64,000 bases of DNA from Sporobolomyces roseus (GCA_016617785.1 JADILM010000002.1:1116001-1180000); one strand, 5' to 3'; shown: positions 32,501 through 45,486, counted from the first letter of the stretch. The notes: generated by a model not told the origin, from the letters alone. Made by a program: numbers and translations.

Positions 32501-34627
32501 CTAGTTTTGAACAGTTGCTCCAGCGCCCTTCTCTTCCATGACCTTGGCAGCCTGCGCACAAAGAGCAGCTGTTGATATTGTCCCCGAGGTCATACGAAAT
32601 GAGATCAAAACGAAGAAGCGGCGAAAAGGGGAAATGAGAAACGAAGGATCGTGGTCAGGATTTGCTTCTTCCGTGCGAGAACGAAGGAACCAGAAGCTGT
32701 GCTTACCTCCTACACCACTTCCATCCTTTGCCATGACGATACTGATCCTCTTCTCGACGTCTTCTCCGAGTAATTCAATGAGGGCATCTCGAATTCGTTG
32801 TTCGAATCGAGGGTAGAATTCGACCAAAGATCCATCCAATCCAAAGATAACCTTGTCACCATCTGGCTTGTCGTTTCCAGTTTGGCGAACGGTGGCAGCG
32901 ATCGCGCAAGCGGAAAGTCGGCAACCACGAGTACCGACGATTTCAGAAACTCGTGCAGCAGCGATACAGTCTCCGTCCTGGATCAGCGCTTGTGCGATAC
33001 CGAGTTGAGAGTGAATGACATCTCGGATGTGGGAAACGGCGTCGCCAGATTCTTTCGAGTTGGGAATTGAAGGAGATTCGAGAGCGGACATGACTGAGAG
33101 AGGTCAACGGATCAAGATTAGCATGTGCGCTACTTCATCGAGCTGCAGTTCTCGCTCACCAGCTGTGTCAAGACCGTAGTGTCGGTTGAGAGCTTTTGAT
33201 GAGTAACCCTTGAAGAGTACTTGCGAGTCGACGAGGTGAAGGAGGACATTTCGGGTAACTTCTCCGAGGTCTGCAAGGGGTAGAGCTTGATCAGTACCAG
33301 ATCCCACTGTCGTTGACGAGTCTGTATCTTACACATTCCGGAGATCATCTGTTTTAAACGAGAAAGAAATGTTCAGTCCTTTGAGAGTGGAAAAGCGAAA
33401 GATTGGGAAGAGCAAGCACACCTTCTCGTAAGCCTGCTTGCGAGGGTTGATGGAAATTCGATCCACTCGGCTGTCGAAAATAGTGAAAGGCATGACAGTG
33501 CGCTAATACGAAGATAGATCGGAATGAGCGAAAAGTTCGACGCAAAAAAGGACAGAACGAGACCAACCTCGTTGTCGAAAGCACCCCCTTCAATACGAAA
33601 CATGCCCCCGAGATCAGTATACAGGCGAACGAGATCAGAATTAGAGAGGAGCGTACATTCAGTGTTGACGACCATCTTGTCCAAACCAGCTTTTCGGTTC
33701 TTCTCGAGTTCCTCCGCCTTGTATCCCATCTTCGTAATCTTCGAAACCTCTTCAACATAAGCACCGTTCGTTCCCGTTCCGAAAATACCTCCACAGAGGC
33801 AGTCTCCTCGCTCGTAAGCTGCAGCCATCAAAGTTCCACAAGTATCGTTGACGAGAGCCGAGCAGCGGACGTGGATGTGCTTGCGGTCGAGAGCGTCTTG
33901 AAGAAGTTGAACGATATCTTGTCCGATCGCGTTCGTGCATTCGAAACCCTGTGGAAAAAACGTAAACGATCTGAATTCGTCTCTCCAAAAAGGGAGACAT
34001 TCGAGAGCTTTTCGTGAAACTCACCTTGGTCCAGTTGATGAGAGTTCCAGCAGCGAGAGCGGTTTGAAGAACGGGGAAGGAGAAGGTGAATCCCAAATGG
34101 AGTTTCTCATCCTCTGAAGCGTCGGTTCCAATTTCCGTCAAGAAGTGATCCACCGATCCAGCAATGTAATCGAACAACTGCGAGACGTCTCCCATTTTGA
34201 GCGAGTCTGAAACCTTGTACTTTTGTTGCTTCATCGTCCATTTACTCTCGCCAAGGAGGGTAACTTCACAAACTCGCAAGTTTGTTCCTCCCAAGTCGAG
34301 CGCGAGGAAAGTTCCTTTTTCAGTTCCATTCGGGATCTCTTGAATGTAGGAAGGGATCATGGGACTGTAGATTCGAAGGACATCAGTATATTTAGATGTC
34401 ATTATTTCTCGAAGAACTCACCAGAAAGTGTCTCGGGTCTCCTCAGTAGGTAACTTGTTGAGTCCCTCGTTGTACTCCCATAACATCTTGTCAGTGATAG
34501 CCTTGAGCTTGTCGGTAGGGAGGTCGAATTGAGATTCGAGGTCGTGGAGGGCAGCCTCGAGAGGGGAAGGAAGGTTGACCGAGGCATCGAGAGGAAGGAG
34601 GTAAGGAGGGGATTGTGTAGAAGCCAT
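32501..34627 (-). CDS. HXK: Hexokinase
   Basis: The start at 34627 (MASTQSPPYLLPLDAS) opens a helical N-terminus. An intron then joins CPMIPSYIQEIPNGTEKG to the ATP-binding FLALDLGGTNLRVCEV. Further hallmarks are GFTFSFPVLQTAL, the glucose-binding segment LINWTK..GFECTNAIGQDI, the catalytic VNDTCGTLMAAAYE, GGIFGTGTNGAYVEEV, VVNTE and, near the end, the second phosphate-binding loop GLDGSLVEFYPRFEQRIRDAL with AKDGSGVGG. The last exon ends EEKGAGATVQN, stop TAG 32501-32503. About eight introns are present. It phosphorylates glucose, and probably fructose and mannose, at C6 in the cytosol. The spacing GGTN..NDT matches hexokinase rather than bacterial glucokinase. Whether it also has a Hxk2-like nuclear repressor role cannot be judged. 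Confidence 0.95.
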
Positions 34628-35372
34628 GGCGGAGAGAATCCTGATCTAGCCTGTAAGCGATTGTGCGATCAAGGTGAGGAGAGTCAGTCTTCCTTCTTCG
34701 GTCAAGAACTTGTTTGATGAAATGTAGAGCAATAGGAGCTGTTATTCTATGCAGGAGTCAAGGAAGCTGCAGACTCACACTGAACTACCAGTATACTGGT
34801 GAGAGTCGAGAGGGAGCTAGGTGGAGGAGGAGAGAGGGGAAGGAAGCCCGAGACCTTTGAGAAATCGATGGAGTCTGAATCCTCCGCAAAAAAACCCAAC
34901 TGACGACTTTTCTTCGCTGGGGCCAGTCTTTCCCTTTTGTGGGCCACCTACGAGCGACAGTAGATCTCTCGACGTGAATAGCAGTATACAATGTCGAATT
35001 GAGTGCAGAGAGGTACTGAGAAGAGGTACGAAAAGAGAAAACGCAAGAAATCGTCAAGAGTGCGAGAAGAGAGTATTGTCAACAGGTGGGTAAGGAAGAT
35101 AAGCCAGGAACAGTGGACGTTAAGGTAAGCGTGCGTAAACAGAGGTAAGCGAGAGAAAGGGGTTGCGAATCGGAAGGAAGGGTATGCAAGAAGGATTGCG
35201 AGAACAGGTCGTGTGAGGGTGAGAGAGGGAATAACGACGAAGGTGGTTGCGAATAGGTGGGTTGCGAGAAGACGTGCAGGGGTGATATATCGGTGGATAG
35301 GTCGGACGGAGAGGGAGAGGAACAATCTTTTGTGAAAGACGACGGGAAGAGCGTTTAGTTGTTTTTGGTTTT
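34628..35372. promoter_or_regulatory. Hexokinase upstream region / FPK1 downstream region
   Basis: These 745 bases lie between two minus-strand genes. The part near 35100-35300 holds several TTGCGA units (35163-35169, 35248-35254 and neighbours). The hydrophobic-looking minus frame 34948-35325 lacks any family signature and lies where the FPK1 3' untranslated region is expected, so it is not called. Confidence 0.4.
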
Positions 35373-38300
35373 CTAGACAGCGGTTGCGATAGTTTCGGCT
35401 TGACGTTTAGGTCCTTCCTGTTTGATCTCCTTGCCCAAATATGGCATTCGACCTTGACTCGAACCACTCGCCGAACGATCCATGACGGGAGGTAATTCGA
35501 GTTGAGGGGTCGCCAGAGGAGTACCGTTCGGAGTCGGTATCGGAGAGGAAGAGAATCCGTCCTCCGCTTCAGGCCACGGTAACCATGCAGCTTGACCTTC
35601 GAGATCGAGAGATTTAGATTCTCGAATTGAGCGGAAGTTTTGACCCTCATGCTTCGTTCTGCAAGAAACGAGAGAACACGATAAGCTCGTGCAGTACACT
35701 CGAGGATCTTTGAGAGTGTACTTACGAGATTGTAGGGATGATGGGAGGTTTCGAATGTCTCAACAGTCCCCAATTAATGCTAGCGAACCATTTGTGTTGT
35801 TTGACTTCACTAGCTCCACTTTGACTTCCCATTCGTTTGTGTTCGTCCTTGCATAGCAGTCGCTTGATGACGCTCTTGCACACAGTAGTCGTAGCGGGAT
35901 GATCGGGGAAAGCGGGTTCGTTGCGAAGAACGTTGCTGAATGTCGCGTGTCGGTTCGAGCCTTTGAAGGGAGTACAGCCGTAAAGCATTTCGAAGACGAG
36001 GATCCCAAAAGTCCACCTGCGATTGAGTGATGCGTCAGCATGGCGACGAGGAAAGTTAGAGAGGTAGCGAAACTCACCAGTCGACAGCTGAACTGTGACC
36101 TCTCCCGTTGATGACTTCGGGACAGATGTATTCTGCAGGGAGAGACGATGGAAGCATCAGTAATACTACAGGCTGAATTCATCGGTAGAACCTACCTTCA
36201 GTGCCTACAAAGCTGTGAGGTCGATGTGTCCGAAGAGTCAGTTTGTTGCTCCAATCGATTAACCTTCGACAATCGCAACTCACGAGTTCGTCCTGAAATC
36301 CGCGATGCAACTCTTTGTATCGACCAGCGGTACTCCATTCGGCGTCATCATCTTGATCCCAGCCGGTGCTCCTCCGGTCGAATCCGATTGTTTCGAAAGA
36401 TCGAAATCTGAAAGCATGATGTGACCAGTTTGATGCAGCAAGATATCTACAACTCGACTCGAACGTAAGCGATACTGTCCAATAAGAGAGAAGAGGATAT
36501 GCACGTACTTTCGGGTTTGAGATCTCGATAGATGAACCCCATCAAATGGAGATATTCGAGAGCGGCGACGACTTCAGCAGCATAGAACTTTGCGTCGTCT
36601 TCGGGTAAGCATTTCCCTGGTCGAGTTTGTAAAGCTCGGAAGAATTCTCCTCCCATGCAATATTCCATGCCTAAAAAGCGAGGGAACGCTCGAGTCAGCG
36701 ATACGATCAAGAGAGAAGCGGGCCAGTTTGAAACTCACAAAGATATAGATAGTCATCGGATTGGAACGAGTGATATAAGGTCACAATGAAAGGATGGTTT
36801 GAACCAGCAAGAATTTCCTGGAACCTCGAACATAAGATCAGTGTTTTTCTCTCCACTGATTCGCAATCCGAGCTTACCTCTTCTGCCAAAGCTCTTTTGA
36901 TCTTGTTCCTCTTGATCATTTCCTTCTTCGACAGTACTTTCATCGCATACAAAGTCTGACTCTGTTTCTCCCTAACGAGGTAAACTTTCCCAACATCTCC
37001 CTTTCCTAACAATTTGATCTTTTGAAAACTCGATGGTCCGACTTCTCGATTCCGTACTCGAATTGAAGAGGAAGAATACGTCCGTCGGAAAGCGGCTCGA
37101 GGTGATCCAGCGAGACCTCCATTGTTGAGTGAAATCGTGCCGGGATTTGGTGAAGGAGGAGCGAGTAGGGAAGGAGACTTGTTGGCGATCGTAGGAGAGG
37201 AGCGCGAGCGAGTAGGAGAATTGTTGGTTTCAGTTGATTGTTGTTTAGCCGAGGAGGATCGAGTAGAACTCGAGGTCGACTTTTCTCGATCTGATCCAGA
37301 GGATTTTGACGAATTCTTCTTCGAGGTTAACCGAGAAGTTGAACCGTGGCTGCTGCCTCCGTTCATTGATACTCCTGAATCGTGTAGGTCTCCTACGGGT
37401 ATAACTCCTGTTGGTAACGGTGGCACTTGATCTGATTGAGACGAGGGAGAGAGGAATCCATTTTTCGAGTTCGGGTAGGGATAGCTCTTGTCGGAAGAGG
37501 AGGGAGCTGAAGTGCCGGAAGAGAAGAGTCCGCCAGAGAAGAGAGCTTTCGTATTTGGTGCAGAGGCGACTCTTCGCAAGAATCGAGGTAAAGTGTGTCC
37601 TCCTCCTCCCGACGCCGAGGAACCTGATGGGACTGGACCAGAGGTGACTCGGAACGACGATTGAGTAGGATCTGCGGTTTGAGGGGGAGAACCTGGATGA
37701 TCTCGCCCAGCTGACCGACCCAACGAACGAAATTTGTCGGTTCCTTTTGTACCTCCGCTACTACTTCCCAATCTCGCTAGCTTTCCTGTACTAGCTCTCA
37801 AGTTCTCCTTGCCAAACTCTGTTGTTGTCGTCCCTGTACCTTTCCAACTCCTCTGACTAGGTGCAGGACTTGAAGCTCCCGCTGCACCGCTTGAAAACGA
37901 AGAATCAAAGTAACCGTCTTTCCCACCTTCTGTCGAATTGATTCCAGGAGAGTTGAATCCATTCGCTGAAGAAGAGTTTGCTGAAGAGTTGTACAGTGCC
38001 GTGTGTAGGATAGGGGATTGAGGATGAGGAGAGAAGAGATCTGACCCCGCCGCTTCGTGGAGAGGGGAAGAATTTGAAGGAGATTCAGCTGCTACAGAGT
38101 TCTTTCTTGATAATCTCCCTACCATACGTTTCCAAGGTGATTGGTGATGCGCTGGAGAAGTCGTGACTGATCCTGGTGAAGAAGTTGAACGTTTGTTGAA
38201 GGGTGGAACAGGAGGAGGAGCGGAAGAGGAGGAAGAAGGGGAAGAGCTGGCATCTTGAGTCTCACTCGTTGCTGAAGTGGTCGCCATGACCTGGCTGAGC

Positions 38301-38398
38301 GTCGAGCGTCGTTGAATCGATAGTGAGAGTGGTTCGGAAGGAAGCGAGTTGGAAGCGAGAGTTGGCAATTTCGCTTGAATTTCGCTCGCTTCTCTCAT
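35373..38398 (-). CDS. FPK1: AGC-family protein kinase, flippase kinase Fpk1 / nrc-2 type
   Basis: An N-terminal Ser-rich disordered half of about 450 residues ([16 protein letters not shown]; alternative start at 38287) precedes the kinase. The catalytic domain begins [20 protein letters not shown] and has [11 protein letters not shown] (catalytic Lys), the hinge MEYCMGGEF and FIYRDLKPE. It carries DFDLSKQ in place of DFG, as in the Fpk1/nrc-2 and plant AGC-VIII group. A long insert with a Cys ([12 protein letters not shown]) separates it from [15 protein letters not shown] and [16 protein letters not shown]. The domain closes with [27 protein letters not shown] and a C-terminal tail, stop TAG 35373-35375. 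Family members phosphorylate P4-ATPase lipid flippases (Dnf1/2) and influence growth polarity. Its start faces MET10, 166 bases away. Confidence 0.92.
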
Positions 38399-38564
38399 TG
38401 AGACTTTACGCGTGAGATATGCGCATATGAAGCTATATAGAACTCTATCGGGCGTCTCTCGTGGTTCTCCCCAAAAACCCGAGAATTGGATTCGAAAAAA
38501 AGTTCCGATTTTGAGATTCCGTGATTTCGCTCTTTCCTCCACTCTCTTGACTCTACATCCAACG
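38399..38564. promoter_or_regulatory. Bidirectional promoter, FPK1 / MET10
   Basis: Only 166 bases lie between the divergent start codons. MGs further upstream are possible for MET10: its reading frame stays open back to an ATG at 38412, so leader and coding sequence may overlap here. An A-rich block (about 38493-38505) lies ~65 bases before the chosen MET10 ATG. Confidence 0.45.
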
Positions 38565-41500
38565 ATGCAGTCAGTGCACACTCTTCTCGAGCAGGAAGCT
38601 GCTGCCAACTCGGCCGCCGTATTCACCTACGATTCGGAACTCTCTTTCGGATCAAACTTGAAAGGAAGTCAAGATGTCGCCATTTACAAGATGCAAACTC
38701 GAGCAGGTGCAGGTTCAGCATTAGTCGGATACGTTCAATCTGCTGCATTCTCATCAAAGGGAGCAGTCAGCAACAAACCCGTCACCGTTCTCGCCTCGAC
38801 CGCTTCCTTCCTTTCCCTCGTTCCTTCCCTTCTCGCTCTTCCTTCGAACGACAAACGCCCTGCCGCGACTTTCCACGTTTCAGCTCAAACTAGTTCGACC
38901 AAGACCAATGAGGATGGAGAGGTTACCCTGACTCAAGTCCCTGAACTCGGTGCATTGTTGGAAGGTGCGAAACGGTTGGGTGAAGGTGGATGGAACGGTG
39001 CAGTCGTCCTCTCAGAGACCCCGGAGGAGGCTGCCAGTGTCGGTACTGGACTCGCCAAGACTGTCGCTCAAGCTGGATTCGACCTCGTCAACGTATTCGA
39101 TGGACTTACCGCTGGTCGCCAACTCAACTCTTCCCTCGTTTCCTCTTCTGCCGGTTCCCCTGCCCAATCCCTCGAAGACACTCTCTCCTCCGCTCTTCCC
39201 TTCTTCTCCTACTCTGGCTCCGATTCAGCCTCCAAGGTCCTAGTCCTTCCTGCCTCGACCTACTCTGCCAGTGCGAAAGCCGCCATCGCAGCCTCGAGCA
39301 ACTCGGACGTCGGTGTCTTGAGCGTTCGTGTCCTCAAGCCCTGGAGTGTCGAGCAACTCTTCGCTGCCCTCCCCAAATCGGTCAAGTCCCTTCACGTCTT
39401 CACCGAGGAAGGCGAGACGAACGGAGGTCTTTACGAGGATGTCCTTTCTTCCGTCTACGAGAAGGCTTCCCCTCTCAAGGTTCGCTCCCTCCCGGTATCG
39501 ACTTCGACCGTTCCTACCGTTCAGGAATGGGTCGAGCGCATCGCTCAACTCTCCGGAAACTCGGCCGCTTCCCTCAAGTCCCTTCTTCCCGCTCAAGCGA
39601 AGCTCGCCGTCTTCTGGGACCTCGACTCTTCGTCTGGAGAGACCGAGAAGGTACCTGTCGCTCTCGCCACCGCTTTCTCTGGAGAGGCCACCGGTGTCGT
39701 CTCGAAACTCGACGTTCGATACGACAATTACCGTCAAGGAGGAGTTCAACAAGCCGCACTCCTTCTCGAGGCTAGCAGTGCCGCCAAAAAGGAGTCCCAC
39801 TCCCTTTCTTCGATCGCCGCCACTTCCCCTCCTTCCCTCCTCTTCCTTTCGAACCCCGCCGCCGTCCTTAAGGCTTACGAGCCCATTTCGACTTCGACCG
39901 TTTCTTCCTCGACTCGCATCGTCGTCTCGGCCAACTGGACTCAGGAGGAGTTTGCTACGAAGCTCCCCTACTCGGCTCGCAAGGCTCTCGTCGAATTAGC
40001 GAACGGAGGAAAAGGACACCTTTTCGTTATCGACGCCGACAAGATCGCAAAGACTCAACAAGTTCGTGCTGCCGATGTCGCCGAGATCGTCTTCTGGACT
40101 CTCTACCTCCCTTCGACCATCTCTTCCAAGGACCTCGTTTCCCTCCTTGCTCAAACTCCCAGCTTCTCCAACTGGAAATCGGCCAAACTCGTCGAGGTCA
40201 ACGGAGCCGTTCGCAACGCTCTCGAGAAGATCAACGTCGAGGCTTCGTGGGCTGACGAACCTGTCGATGAAGAAGGCAACAAGGTCGAACTCCCAGCTTC
40301 CCTTCCTACTTCTCTCACCGCCACCGCAACTGGACCCAACCCCGATCGTACTTTCCCCGATCCCGTCGCTACCATCGCTGGTACTCCTTCCAAGTCGTGG
40401 CATTCAGCTGCTCACCGTCTCCTCTTCCCCGAGGCTTTCCAAACCGAGGAGACCTTTGAGGAGAAACTTCGTCCCGATCTTCCCGAGAAGAACTTCCTCA
40501 TCACCGTCTCTGAGAACCGTCGTCTCACTCCCAATACTTACGATCGTAACGTCTTCCACATCGAGTTCTCGACTGAAGGTACCGGACTCAAGTACGCTAT
40601 CGGAGAAGCTCTCGGTATTCACGGTTGGAACGACACTCAAGAAGTCAACGAGTTCCTCGAATGGTACGGACTCGACCCTGAGGCCGTCATCTCGATCCCC
40701 TCTCGCATCGACCCGTCTCGAATCGAACAACGAACCGTCTTCCAAGTCTTCCAACAGAACCTCGACATCTTCGGTAAACCTGGAAAGTCATTCTACGAGA
40801 CCCTTTCGAAGTACGCGACGAACAAGAACGAGGAACGAGCCCTTCGTTTCATCGCTTGCCCTGATGGAAACGCCACCTTCAAGAAGATGAGCGAGATGGA
40901 CACCGTTACCTACGCCGATATCCTTCGCCAGTTCCCTTCTGCCAAACCTACTATCGAAGACCTCGTTCGCGAAATCGAGGAGATTCACCCTCGTCACTAC
41001 TCGATCGCTTCTTCCCAAAACTTTGTTGGAGACTCGGTTCACCTCCTCATCGTTACCGTTGAATGGCAAACTCCCAAGGGTGAGTCTCCTTCTTAGTTTC
41101 TCATCGTTTCTCCGGTTTCTGACTTTACGTTGTTTGTTTCTTTCAGGTTCTCCTCGTTTCGGTCAATGTACTCGTTACCTCGCCGGTCTCAAGCCCGGAG
41201 ATAAGGTTATGGCTTCCGTCAAGCCCTCTGTCATGAAGGTGAGCCAGTTACTCTCCTTTTTGAATCCCAACTTTCTCTGACTCTTCATTCTCTCTTTCGA
41301 CAGCTCCCTCCTCTCGACACTCAACCCGTAATCATGGCTGGTCTCGGTACTGGAGCTGCTCCTTTCCGAGCCTTCATCCAAGAGCGAGCGTGGCAAAAAG
41401 CTCAAGGAAAAGAAGTCGGTCCTCTCGTTTACTACTTTGGATCTCGACACCGGGGACAAGAGTATCTCTACGGAGAGGAACTCGAAGCCTACTTCAAAGA

Positions 41501-41837
41501 AGGAGTCGTCACTCACTTGGGTCTCGCTTTCTCTCGTGATACCGACAAGAAGGTTTACATTCAACACAAAATTCAGGAAGATGGTCAACTTCTCGCTAAA
41601 CTTCTCGGTCCCGATAATGGTGCTTTCTTCCTCTGTGGTCCCAGTACGTCTTCTCATCCTCTTGATATCGCCGTCGACTTGTGCTTACCTCAGAATCGCT
41701 TTACAGCTTGGCCCGTTCCCGATGTTTACGAAGCTTTGGTCAAGGCTTTCGTTGGAGATGGCAAGACGGTCGAGGAGGCTCAAGGGTACTTGGAAGAAAT
41801 GAAAGAAGCAGAGAGATACGTGTTGGAGGTGTACTAG
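38565..41837 (+). CDS. MET10: Sulfite reductase [NADPH] flavoprotein (alpha) subunit
   Basis: Four exons (38565-41079, 41147-41238, 41304-41643, 41707-41837) give 1,025 residues, close to yeast Met10. The N-terminal ~550 residues form the pyruvate-ferredoxin-oxidoreductase-like region typical of fungal Met10. The C-terminal half is an FAD/NADP(H) reductase: [28 protein letters not shown] (FAD), [18 protein letters not shown] (NADPH), [18 protein letters not shown] and [17 protein letters not shown]. It passes electrons from NADPH to the siroheme beta subunit Met5 to reduce sulfite to sulfide for Met/Cys synthesis. Codons are strongly C-ending (ctc, tcc, gtc), unlike most neighbours, which indicates high expression. 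The start at 38565 ([10 protein letters not shown]) fits the family; an in-frame basic extension from 38412 remains possible. Confidence 0.95.
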
Positions 41838-42355
41838 ACACTGTGTTGCTGGGTGGGAAGCGGTTCGAGGAGGATATTAATTGCTGTTGTTGGGTTTTTA
41901 GATTTCTCTCCTGTCGCCGCAATCCTAGATCTACGGTTCATACATGCTCTCTCCTGACGACACCGCAAATGAACGGTGATGCTCTGAAGATGTGGGTGAG
42001 GAGCGGATCTGCTGGAATCGATTCGCTCAGTTGCGACTCGAGGTTTCTTCGCTTTTCCGAGCCGTTTTCGCGGGAGCCAACAGGCAAAGGGGCCCTGCAG
42101 GTCATGGACACGCTGGCTCTACCGATCATGCTTCCTCTCGTGTCCGGACTCGATCTCAGTGGAGAGTGATCGTGCGGTTCCATCAAGAGAAACTACAAAA
42201 TTTGCGAACGACTATGCGATCTATCGGTACAGACTAATTCCATATTGAGATGCAGAGGAGAGGGTGAAGAGAGTGAAGTAACGAAGGATATGATAAGGGG
42301 GTAAAGGGGAGACAAATGAGAAATGCGAAGGGGATTCGTTAGGAGGTGAAAGTGA
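41838..42355. other. Convergent intergenic region
   Basis: These 518 bases lie between the MET10 and lipase stop codons and contain both 3' untranslated regions (for example the T-rich stretch 41885-41905). No gene was seen. Confidence 0.6.
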
Positions 42356-45055
42356 TTACAGTCCATCGTTGTAGAGTTTGCGACAGAGTGCGACAGCCAT
42401 GTGTTCCAAGCTGAACTTGTCGTGCTTGCGATCATTGACTTTGACGGGAGAATCGGAAGAGGGCGAAGAACAAGAAGTTGTCGAGGAAGAAGAGGAATTT
42501 GAGGAGGAGGAGCTGACTGGGGCACCGTAGAGCATTCGAGTAGCGGGATTATCGAGGATACTGCCAGTGACGGAAGAAGCGGCGGATTGAACTGATCGAG
42601 TAGAAGAAGTTGCGGAAGAAGCGACAGAGGAAGCGACCGATGACGCGACGTCTCCAGCTTTGTTGGCGAGTTGAGCTGCTGAACCTTTTCGATCGCCAGT
42701 ACCGGGAAGTTGAGAGACGATCCAATCTGCGGCGGAAGCGAGTCCTTTCGCATCGTCGCAATCGACCTTTTTCGTTTCGGCGACTGGAGGTGACGGAGGA
42801 GGAGGTCGAAGGGTTTGCGCTTCAGCTCCTCCAGCAGCGGGAGGTGGAGATGTGGAGCCAGTCTCGATCGCCTTGTCCTTCGCTTCTTTCCCATTCTTCT
42901 TACTCGAACCCTTGAGTTTCCCAATTAAAGCGTAAACGTCCTGCCATTGCCATCCTCGATCATCCTTCGTCGATTTCGTCGAGGGAGGCTTCGATTGATA
43001 CTTCTCGTCTTCGATTCCTCCTTGTACCCTTTCAGCTTTCTCCCCTTGAACCGGTTCCTTCGTCTTCCTGAATTCACTCCTCGTCATTTCCTCGACAGCA
43101 TGTTTACTCGCTTCGGCACTGATCAATCCACTCGAGCCTCGCATCTCCCAGTGATCAGCTCCATCGAAAGTTCCCAAGAATTCTCCCCACCTCGCACTGT
43201 CTACGTTGACTAAGCCATCGTTTCCTCGCCAATCTGGAGGTGCCGCTCGATTCTGGGAGATTCGTGTTTGTTCGGCTCCATCGAGAACTAGCTTCGGAAG
43301 CCAGAGAGGGTGCCAGATAGCAATCTTCTCTGTTCGACCAGCGATCGAATAGTACTTGACATCGGGAAGATTGGGAGTAGTCGGGTTGAAGACGTCGCGC
43401 ATAAAGGTAGGGGTAAGATTGGCGTAAGCGGGAGAGTCGAGAAGGTTCAGGAGGTAGGAAGTGACGGTGGTAGAAAGGTTGAAAGGTAATCCGGGGAATT
43501 TCGTCAACTCCTTTATCTTCTCGCCCCGTTCCGCTGCTTGTTTCGCTTTCGCCGCAGTCTTCTTCGCAGCGTCGACTTGTTCTCGAGAGAGGATTGGAGA
43601 TTTGAGAGTGAGAGGAAGTGGCATCGAAGTGTCGTCGGGTTCGTCGAGGGAAGCAGAGTTTGCTGAGGCAGAGTTGGAGGAGGCTTCGGAAGATTCGAGA
43701 TCTGTTCCAATCCCGATGTTTGCTCGACACCAGGACATGAACTCTGATCCACGATGAGGTGTGCAGATAGTAGTGAGGGAACGAGGGTGATAGAGAACTG
43801 GTTGGATTTGGGAAATGAGGTATCGAGCGTCGAGTCCTCCCTAAAAAGTAGAATAATCAGCATGCGGAGAGAACGGTAGAGTTTACAATATGACATACCA
43901 TCGAATGAGCGACAAAATTGATGTCTCGATTGAGGAGAGAAGGGGTATCTTCGAGCGATTTGTGCAGAACGTTCGCTCGATTCTTGACAGAACCGGTTCT
44001 GCTCGTTTGCAACGTCAGTGTACGTCCAATATGAGTCGATGAGCAAGTAATGAGCTCACCCTGGAACAGCTGTAACGTAAACTTCTGCACCAATCTTTCC
44101 CCTCAGAATCTTCAACAGATCTCCCCAATAATGTAATCGAAAGAATCCGGGTCCTCGTACATCGAACCCATATAGCCCTGTGTACAATACTGCGTCAGAC
44201 TGGGGAATTTGCGCAAGGGAGGGAGTGAGAACAGAGCTTACCGTGACATAGGACTATCGGATGTCGAGGTTTGAGGATCGGATCATACAGCAGAGGATGC
44301 CTTATCAGCGAGTTGATCTCTCCATAGGGTGACGGTGGTCGTGGAGGGAGCTGAGAAGACCCTCGAGGTTTCGGATGCGAGAGAATGGCATTCTCTTCGT
44401 TTGAGAGTTTCGTTCCTTCTGATGCTGGATTCGCCACGGTGCTCGTGCTCCTCAGCGTTGGCGTCTCCTTTGTGACTGCAGATACGGCCGAATCGAGGAC
44501 ATTCGAAAGGAGGTCGTGATAGGCGAGTGCAGGTTTGGATTGAGATGAAGAGGAGGAAAATGATCGGGAAGAAGGACCGATTCGTCGGGTGGAAGGTGTA
44601 GGGGGGTAGTATCGTGGTGTGAGCGATCTCAGGCGAAGTATTGAGGCAGTGCGAGCGTGTTGAGGAGCTCTGCGAGTCGTCGAACGTGGGGTTGGGGAAA
44701 TCTGCGAACTCGAAGGCGTAGAGCTGCTGTCGACACGACCTTCGGCGGAGGGGTATGCTAGAGTTATAGTTGTGCTATGGGCGAGTCTAGCGGTAGGGGG
44801 AGAACGAAGAGGGGTCATAGAAGGCTGTTTCCTCTTGATCTGTTCACCGTGTTCTTCTCCTTCCCTCTGTCGTTTGAGACCGTTCCTTCTAGCTGTGAGC
44901 TCTTCTATACCTCCATCATGACTTTCTACCTTCACTTCAGTCCATGAATCGGCGAATTGCGAGTTCTTGACGAGTTGAACGGCGGGACCCAAAGGTAAAG
45001 GCGAAGCGATTGCGCAAAGTCTGCGAACGGTGGGTATAGCGGTCGAGGTTGCCAT
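42356..45055 (-). CDS. Triacylglycerol lipase of the Tgl2 / alpha-beta hydrolase type
   Basis: The start at 45055 (MATSTAIPTVRRLCAIAS) begins an Arg/Ser-rich N-terminus with LRSLTPRYYPPTPSTRRIG and SSRSFSSSSS, resembling a mitochondrial presequence. The hydrolase core is read over several exons: HPLLYDPILKPRHPIVLCHG, LYGFDVRG..FRLHYWGDLLKILRGK, VYVTAVPGTGSVKNRANVLH, and the nucleophile elbow FVAHSMGGLDARYLIS with serine in AHSMGG. TICTPHRGSEFM follows (His-Gly after the elbow), and DGLVNVDSARWGEFLGTFDGADHWEM supplies the late Asp and His. Yeast Tgl2 is a mitochondrial lipase acting on tri- and diacylglycerols, so this is a reasonable functional guess. Downstream lies a long Ser/Ala-rich linker (DVASSVASSVASSATSS) and a short C-terminal helix, stop TAA 42356-42358. 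Confidence 0.85.
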
Positions 45056-45486
45056 ACAGGCTCAAAGAGTGTAGGAGGAGTCAGTCTTGGGTTGTTTGGA
45101 GTGAGTGGTTGGAAACAAAAAGGTCAGGTGTCGGACAATGACCGCATCAAGCTGTTTCCCTTTCCTCTTTCTGACTGCCTTTCCGCTGACCTAGTCTCGA
45201 CTTGAACATATCTTCTGATCACTCACAAGGACGCGCGACAGACCTACGATGGACTCCCAAGCTCGTTTGCTTCGTTTGTCCTTCTCATCCCGCTTCTTCG
45301 CTCGTTGCCTCGTTCCCTCGCTTCGCTGTCTGCTCTACTCCAAGCGTCATTTCTTCACGCTGTCGACGACGCGGAAGCTTCGTCAACTTTGTCGTCGCTG
45401 TCCGAGGACTTTTTCGGAGTTTCGAGATCTCTCCTATTCCCTTTTCCTTCTCTCTTCTCCTTCTCCCCTCTCACTTTAGCGCCAAC
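45056..45486. promoter_or_regulatory. Divergent promoter region, lipase / surface protein
   Basis: These 431 bases lie between two divergent starts. The 150 bases before 45487 are pyrimidine-rich (TTCTCTCTTCTCC type). The frame of the surface protein is open further upstream to 45202, but that extension lacks a signal peptide and is not used. Confidence 0.45.

Noticed and set aside
35100..35290. Cluster of GGTTGCGA units suggesting a tandem repeat
   Set aside because: The copies are irregularly spaced and imperfect, so it is not a true tandem array. They are mentioned only under the heptamer finding.
34948..35325. A 125-residue hydrophobic minus-strand frame between HXK and FPK1
   Set aside because: It has no family signature or intron signals and lies in the expected 3' untranslated region of FPK1. 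It is probably a by-product of T-rich sequence.
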